Source: Hyphomicrobiales bacterium (GTDB lineage Bacteria; Pseudomonadota; Alphaproteobacteria; Rhizobiales; Beijerinckiaceae). Taken from it: 42,819 nucleotides of DNA. Position 1 is the stretch's first letter; each line of letters begins with the position of its first letter. Location of the stretch: the NCBI GenBank assembly GCA_947454055.1, contig CANGIS010000023.1:1-42819 (forward strand). The letters are read 5' to 3'. Shown here piece by piece: positions 41,007 through 42,819 of this stretch. Below the pieces are notes generated by a model. It saw only the letters and a program-made list of their open reading frames with translations. It made no database searches and was not told the DNA's origin. The translations under genes were made by a program, and so were the position numbers.

Positions 41007-42573
41007 TCGATACAGCGGTTTTTTGACCGGGCTGATCAAAAATACCTAAAGCGCTTATATCTCCTGTTATTTCGAGATTTGCGCGTCCCTTTTCCGGAAG
41101 GGGATGAACTATGATTGTTTTTATCAGCGTACGCAGCTGATCGGTGGCTTTGGCCTTAGTTTCTGGGTCGGCATTCAGGTGTACATGTAAGTTATCGATC
41201 CGCTTCCGATAGGACGACATTAAGTTCATCCGAGGTAGTGGGATATTGGCGGTCGAAAACTGTGTTGGTTTCTGGCGGCTCAATTCGACCTTTTTGGCCT
41301 CCAGCTCTCTTAATCGAGTCGTGAGAGATGGCATCGGCCCAGCCGCAGCCATGGAATCAACAATTTTTTCGATTTGTTGATTGACCGATTTAACAGCCTT
41401 TTCATGATCGTTGGCGCCATCAGCTTCGGCCGCTGACAGCTCTTCGATAGCCGACTGAAAAGCATTCTCGAATTCCTTAAGAAGGGCGGGTTGTAGCAAT
41501 TGTTCTTTCACGCCCTGTAAAACGGCATTCTCGATGCGCTCGGCTGAAAGCTTCTTATTGTTTGTGCAACTTCCCCGTTCGCGGTGATTACTGCAACCAA
41601 TTCGACCTTCACCAATAATGGTCATCGGACCACCACATTCACTGCATTGGATTAGACCTGAAAATAGGCGCTTTGGGCTGCGTCTTTTTGACAATGGCAT
41701 CGATTGTTTTGAGTCAAGCCGATCGTGAACCGCAATCCACTCAACATCACTAATAATGCGTAACTCGGGAACGTCCGTAACGATCCAGTCTTTCTCGGGA
41801 TTGATCCGAGGAACTCGTTTACCTGTTTGGGGATCCTTAAAGAATTTTTGCCGATTATATAACACTTTTCCAAGATAGGCCTCGTTCCACAATATTCCAT
41901 CGCGCCTAGCGCGATTTCCAATAATGGTGGAAGCATTCCAATGTCCTCCCTTGGGGGATGGAATGGCTAATTCGTTTAAGGATTTGGCTATACTGCGGCA
42001 AGAAATGCCTGATGCGTATTTTTGAAAAATCTGCCGCACAATATCAGCTTGCTTTTCATTGATTGAACGTAAGCCAGAATCTGGTTTGCCATCGTCACCA
42101 AAACGGCGAACGACATCGTAGCCATAAGAAAGTCCACCAGGCGACCGTTTTGCAATAGCTCGTCCTTTTTGACCACGACGGATTTTTTCCGCGAGGTCCT
42201 TTAAGAACAGAGCGTTCATCGTTCCCTTTAGGCCGATATGCAGTTCGCTAACTTCCCCTTCTGAAATTGTCTGAATTTTTGCACGGTTGAATGATATTTG
42301 CTTAAATATGCCGGCAATGTGCTCTTGGTCGCGAGAAATACGATCAAGGGCTTCTGCAATTACAACATCAACACCATCAGCCTTTACAAGCGCCATGAGT
42401 GCCTGAAGACCCGGCCGATTTTCTGTCGTCCCGCTAATGGCGGAATCAGAAAACGTTCCAATAACGTGACAGCCTAAGCGTTCGGCAAAGCGGTTACACT
42501 CACGGACTTGATCTTCAATTGAAGCCTCCCGTTGGAGGTCTGATGAGTAGCGAGCATAAATTACGGCGCGCAT
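40963..42573 (-). CDS. Large serine recombinase; C-terminus encoded antisense to tRNA-Met
   Basis: 536-residue site-specific recombinase. The resolvase-type catalytic domain is at the N-terminus (AVIYARYSSDLQREASIEDQ with the nucleophile Ser10; GTFSDSAISGT; VVIAEALDRISRDQEH), followed by the recombinase domain (QADIVRQIFQKYASGISCRSIAKSLNE), a zinc ribbon (CSECGG... GCSNHRERGSC) and a coiled coil. The last 14 residues (MVAKEGLEPPTQGL) and the TGA stop are read from the antisense strand of tRNA-Met. Composition is AT-richer than the flanks (26 of 60 G or C at 41041-41100). It follows a tyrosine integrase gene by 21 bp. Confidence 0.92.
   Translation of the reverse strand: MRAVIYARYSSDLQREASIEDQVRECNRFAERLGCHVIGTFSDSAISGTTENRPGLQALMALVKADGVDVVIAEALDRISRDQEHIAGIFKQISFNRAKIQTISEGEVSELHIGLKGTMNALFLKDLAEKIRRGQKGRAIAKRSPGGLSYGYDVVRRFGDDGKPDSGLRSINEKQADIVRQIFQKYASGISCRSIAKSLNELAIPSPKGGHWNASTIIGNRARRDGILWNEAYLGKVLYNRQKFFKDPQTGKRVPRINPEKDWIVTDVPELRIISDVEWIAVHDRLDSKQSMPLSKRRSPKRLFSGLIQCSECGGPMTIIGEGRIGCSNHRERGSCTNNKKLSAERIENAVLQGVKEQLLQPALLKEFENAFQSAIEELSAAEADGANDHEKAVKSVNQQIEKIVDSMAAAGPMPSLTTRLRELEAKKVELSRQKPTQFSTANIPLPRMNLMSSYRKRIDNLHVHLNADPETKAKATDQLRTLIKTIIVHPLPEKGRANLEITGDISALGIFDQPGQKTAVSMVAKEGLEPPTQGL
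40968..41006. other. Probable attachment site: 3' half of tRNA-Met
   Basis: The tRNA is complete and directly flanked by a recombinase gene reading into it, with AT-richer DNA to the right. This is the usual picture at one end of an integrated element. The exact core and the partner repeat at the other end cannot be seen in the window. Confidence 0.45.
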
Positions 42574-42594
42574 TGTTAGGCTCCTAGAAGTGGG

Positions 42595-42819
42595 TTAGTT
42601 AAATATGATGGATTTGGGATTGGCTGTCATCGGTAAGGGCGATTTTACGGGCTCTTCGATCAACCTTTCCAGCAGCGCTATATGCCGCCGGCCCGTCTCA
42701 ACCATCCGGGATTGATTATAATGCTTGTTGGCAATGTCAGGCGTGGTGTGGCCGAGGATGGTGCCGATAATGCGGGCGGAAGCGGGTTCATCGCGGATCA
42801 GGGTGGTTGTGACCGAATC
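42595..42819 (-). CDS. Tyrosine recombinase/phage integrase, C-terminal 74 residues (partial)
   Basis: The frame is open at the right edge and stops at TAA 42595-42597. The C-terminal catalytic signature is readable: ARIIGTILGHTTPDIANKHY, where the LGH box and the HY with the nucleophile Tyr match the phage integrase family. The N-terminal and other catalytic residues lie outside the window. It precedes the serine recombinase gene on the same strand; together they mark the end of an integrated element at tRNA-Met. Confidence 0.85.
   Translation of the reverse strand, partial: DSVTTTLIRDEPASARIIGTILGHTTPDIANKHYNQSRMVETGRRHIALLERLIEEPVKSPLPMTANPKSIIFN

Noticed and set aside
1-42819. CRISPR arrays, rRNA genes, complete insertion sequences
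   Set aside because: No regularly spaced repeats, rRNA segments, or transposase genes with terminal repeats were seen on either strand.

Overview
The window looks like chromosomal DNA of a motile alphaproteobacterium. The strongest markers are the lineage-specific cell-cycle proteins ChpT, CtrA and SciP, the sigma-54 flagellar activator FlbD, and the class-restricted families DUF1134, DUF2849 and DUF934. Gene neighbourhoods such as rluD-rpoH, DUF2849-cysI-DUF934 and chpT/ctrA/fliIJ, together with the protein sequences, suggest a Hyphomicrobiales-like (rhizobial-type) or Caulobacter-like genome. I cannot fix the genus from sequence alone.

Layout. (1) 1-4386: a sorbitol/mannitol-type ABC transporter operon (binding protein, two permeases, the second cut by the window edge) on the minus strand, with its SorC-family regulator. 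(2) 4673-6689: a divergent pair encoding a GMC-family oxidoreductase and a SnoaL-like protein. (3) 6873-9099: a visibly GC-richer patch with an FAD amine oxidase, a DUF938 methyltransferase and 445 bp of gene-free DNA, abutting tRNA-Glu(CTC). (4) 9321-16528: housekeeping genes (rluD, rpoH, a proline-rich membrane protein, purA, a glutamine amidotransferase, an EamA exporter). (5) 16535-21930: sulfur assimilation (DUF2849-cysI-DUF934-cysG, divergent from metZ). (6) 21955-24155: the envelope protein DUF1134/EipA and the cell-cycle pair chpT and ctrA. (7) 24527-39388: flagellar genes: fliI-fliJ; flhA; fliF-fliG-fliH-fliN-flbD; sciP; and fliK-flgD. Three non-flagellar genes sit among them: a GNAT, a YbhN-like membrane protein and a CD-NTase-like protein. 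(8) 39635-42819: mnmA, tRNA-Met(CAT), and the end of an integrated element with a serine recombinase and a tyrosine integrase in tandem.

How the genes fit together. ChpT passes phosphate to CtrA; CtrA controls early flagellar genes; SciP restrains CtrA; FlbD with sigma-54 turns on later flagellar genes. All four regulators or relay proteins are encoded here beside their likely targets. Matching DNA sites can be read: near-identical CtrA-like boxes about 70-75 bp upstream of both fliF and flhA, a sigma-54 -24/-12 promoter in front of fliK, and an unusually dense cluster of GANTC (CcrM-type) sites between ctrA and fliI.

The two most unusual items are a stand-alone CD-NTase-fold protein between flbD and flhA, in which the second catalytic Asp of the DxD motif is Asn, and a serine recombinase whose last codons and stop are read from the antisense strand of tRNA-Met, with a tyrosine integrase directly upstream.
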